A stretch of 64,000 bases of DNA. Origin: an uncultured Pseudoalteromonas sp. GTDB lineage: Bacteria; Pseudomonadota; Gammaproteobacteria; Enterobacterales; Alteromonadaceae. The notes beneath the pieces are model-generated. The model saw nothing but the letters and a program-made list of their open reading frames with translations. It did no database searches and was not told where the DNA came from. The stretch is from positions 1 to 64,000 of the forward strand of contig CANLRB010000010.1 in NCBI GenBank assembly GCA_947493455.1. The letters are read 5' to 3'. This document shows, one piece after another, positions 63,544 to 64,000 of the stretch. Position numbers and translations under genes: made by a program. Position 1 is the first letter of the stretch; each line of letters opens with the position of its first letter.

Positions 63544-64000
63544 ATGATAATAAGAACATTAATTTACATTCTACTCACTGTTAGCTTTTTTACAGTACAT
63601 GCAGAAGTGGAATACGCAAAGATGACGTCAGTTAACTTAATAATCTCAAAAAATGGCGATCACTTAGCGCAGGCAAACTTACTCCTTATCGACGATAAAG
63701 AGGCTACTTTGTCGTACTTTGATAAAAAAACAAATCAGCCAACAGCCCAATTTAAAGTAACAGCAGAAAAGGGTAAACAATACTTAAAAGACGGCAATAT
63801 AAACCTCTCAATTAAAATGTATGAGCAACACAACAAAACTTGGAAACAAGTTGCGCAATCATCGCTTGCGAACACCAGTGGCACCTATGGCAGTGTATTG
63901 CACTTAGCGGGTTCATCAATGCTTCAGATAGAGGTTGTCTTAACCGCTCGCGACAATGAATTCACCCTAGATGATCCGCGTGTGACGAATGTCTCGCCGT
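63544..64000 (+). CDS. Exported protein, incomplete at the right edge
   Basis: An open frame of 152 codons that runs off the window. The start is supported by AAGGA 6 bp upstream. A signal peptide (about 1-20, LLTVSFFTVHA) precedes a beta-rich mature region (VNLIISKNGDHLAQANLLLID, TLSYFDKKTNQP). It ends within an open frame (RVTNVSP). I do not recognise the family. The 195 bp before it hold the shared upstream region with the divergent hydrolase and no other gene that I can support. Confidence 0.75.
   Translation, partial: MIIRTLIYILLTVSFFTVHAEVEYAKMTSVNLIISKNGDHLAQANLLLIDDKEATLSYFDKKTNQPTAQFKVTAEKGKQYLKDGNINLSIKMYEQHNKTWKQVAQSSLANTSGTYGSVLHLAGSSMLQIEVVLTARDNEFTLDDPRVTNVSP

Noticed and set aside
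1-64000. CRISPR arrays, insertion sequences, prophage or conjugation genes
   Set aside because: I see no regularly spaced short repeats, transposase, integrase or phage structural genes.

Overview
The window looks like a marine gammaproteobacterial chromosome of the order Alteromonadales, most likely Pseudoalteromonas or a close relative. The reasons are the conserved block gppA-rhlB | trxA-rho, the ubiD-fre pair, the folM-folE-folX operon, low-to-moderate GC, many membrane sensors and secreted hydrolases, and no plasmid, phage, transposase, integron or CRISPR signature. This assignment is inferred from gene content only. The first bases carry a textbook rrn P1 promoter on the minus strand, so a ribosomal RNA operon should start just outside the left edge and run leftward.

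Layout. 0-12.8 kb is mostly core: the rrn promoter, gppA, rhlB, trxA, rho with a strong terminator, a chemotaxis receptor, a TPR hybrid kinase, ubiD and fre, a secreted hydrolase and a small conserved protein. 12.8-18.4 kb holds two tRNA-Ser genes with promoter and terminator, an OmpR-type two-component system with a long structured element upstream, a 46-aa basic protein, a lipid kinase, a YggN-like protein and a PA3496-like small protein. 18.4-29.5 kb holds an OhrR/glutathione peroxidase operon with its palindromic operator, a cytochrome b561 / cytochrome c' pair, a histidine-rich periplasmic protein operon, the pterin operon folM-folE-folX, a TauE exporter, a diguanylate cyclase, a GlxA-type regulator facing a MAPEG protein, and a membrane-anchored XRE regulator split by a frameshift at a run of nine T.

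29.7-42 kb is more accessory. It has a periplasmic binding protein with a hybrid histidine kinase, two small genes (one only 59 aa), a DUF5916-type outer-membrane protein divergent from a CadC-like regulator, an MFS transporter, and a GntR(YtrA)-ABC-permease operon under a perfect 20-bp palindrome. 42-64 kb has a HExxH/beta-propeller/barrel protein, the YdbS-YdbT PH-domain pair, a cadherin-like-repeat lipoprotein, hexose-6-phosphate mutarotase, an extracellular-type nuclease/phosphatase, a three-gene operon of tiny unknown proteins, an AraC regulator with an amidohydrolase, an ankyrin-like secreted protein, a metallo-beta-lactamase-fold enzyme divergent from a second CadC-like regulator, another alpha/beta hydrolase, and an unfinished secreted protein at the right edge.

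The genes form several small sensing-and-response modules: peroxide (OhrR-Gpx), envelope or drug stress (YtrA-ABC) and ligand-sensing kinases. There are also two one-component CadC-like regulators, each facing an extracytoplasmic protein gene. I see no proven new system. The best leads are the binding-protein/hybrid-kinase module beside the frameshifted membrane XRE regulator, the structured element upstream of the OmpR-type pair, and the unannotated small genes.
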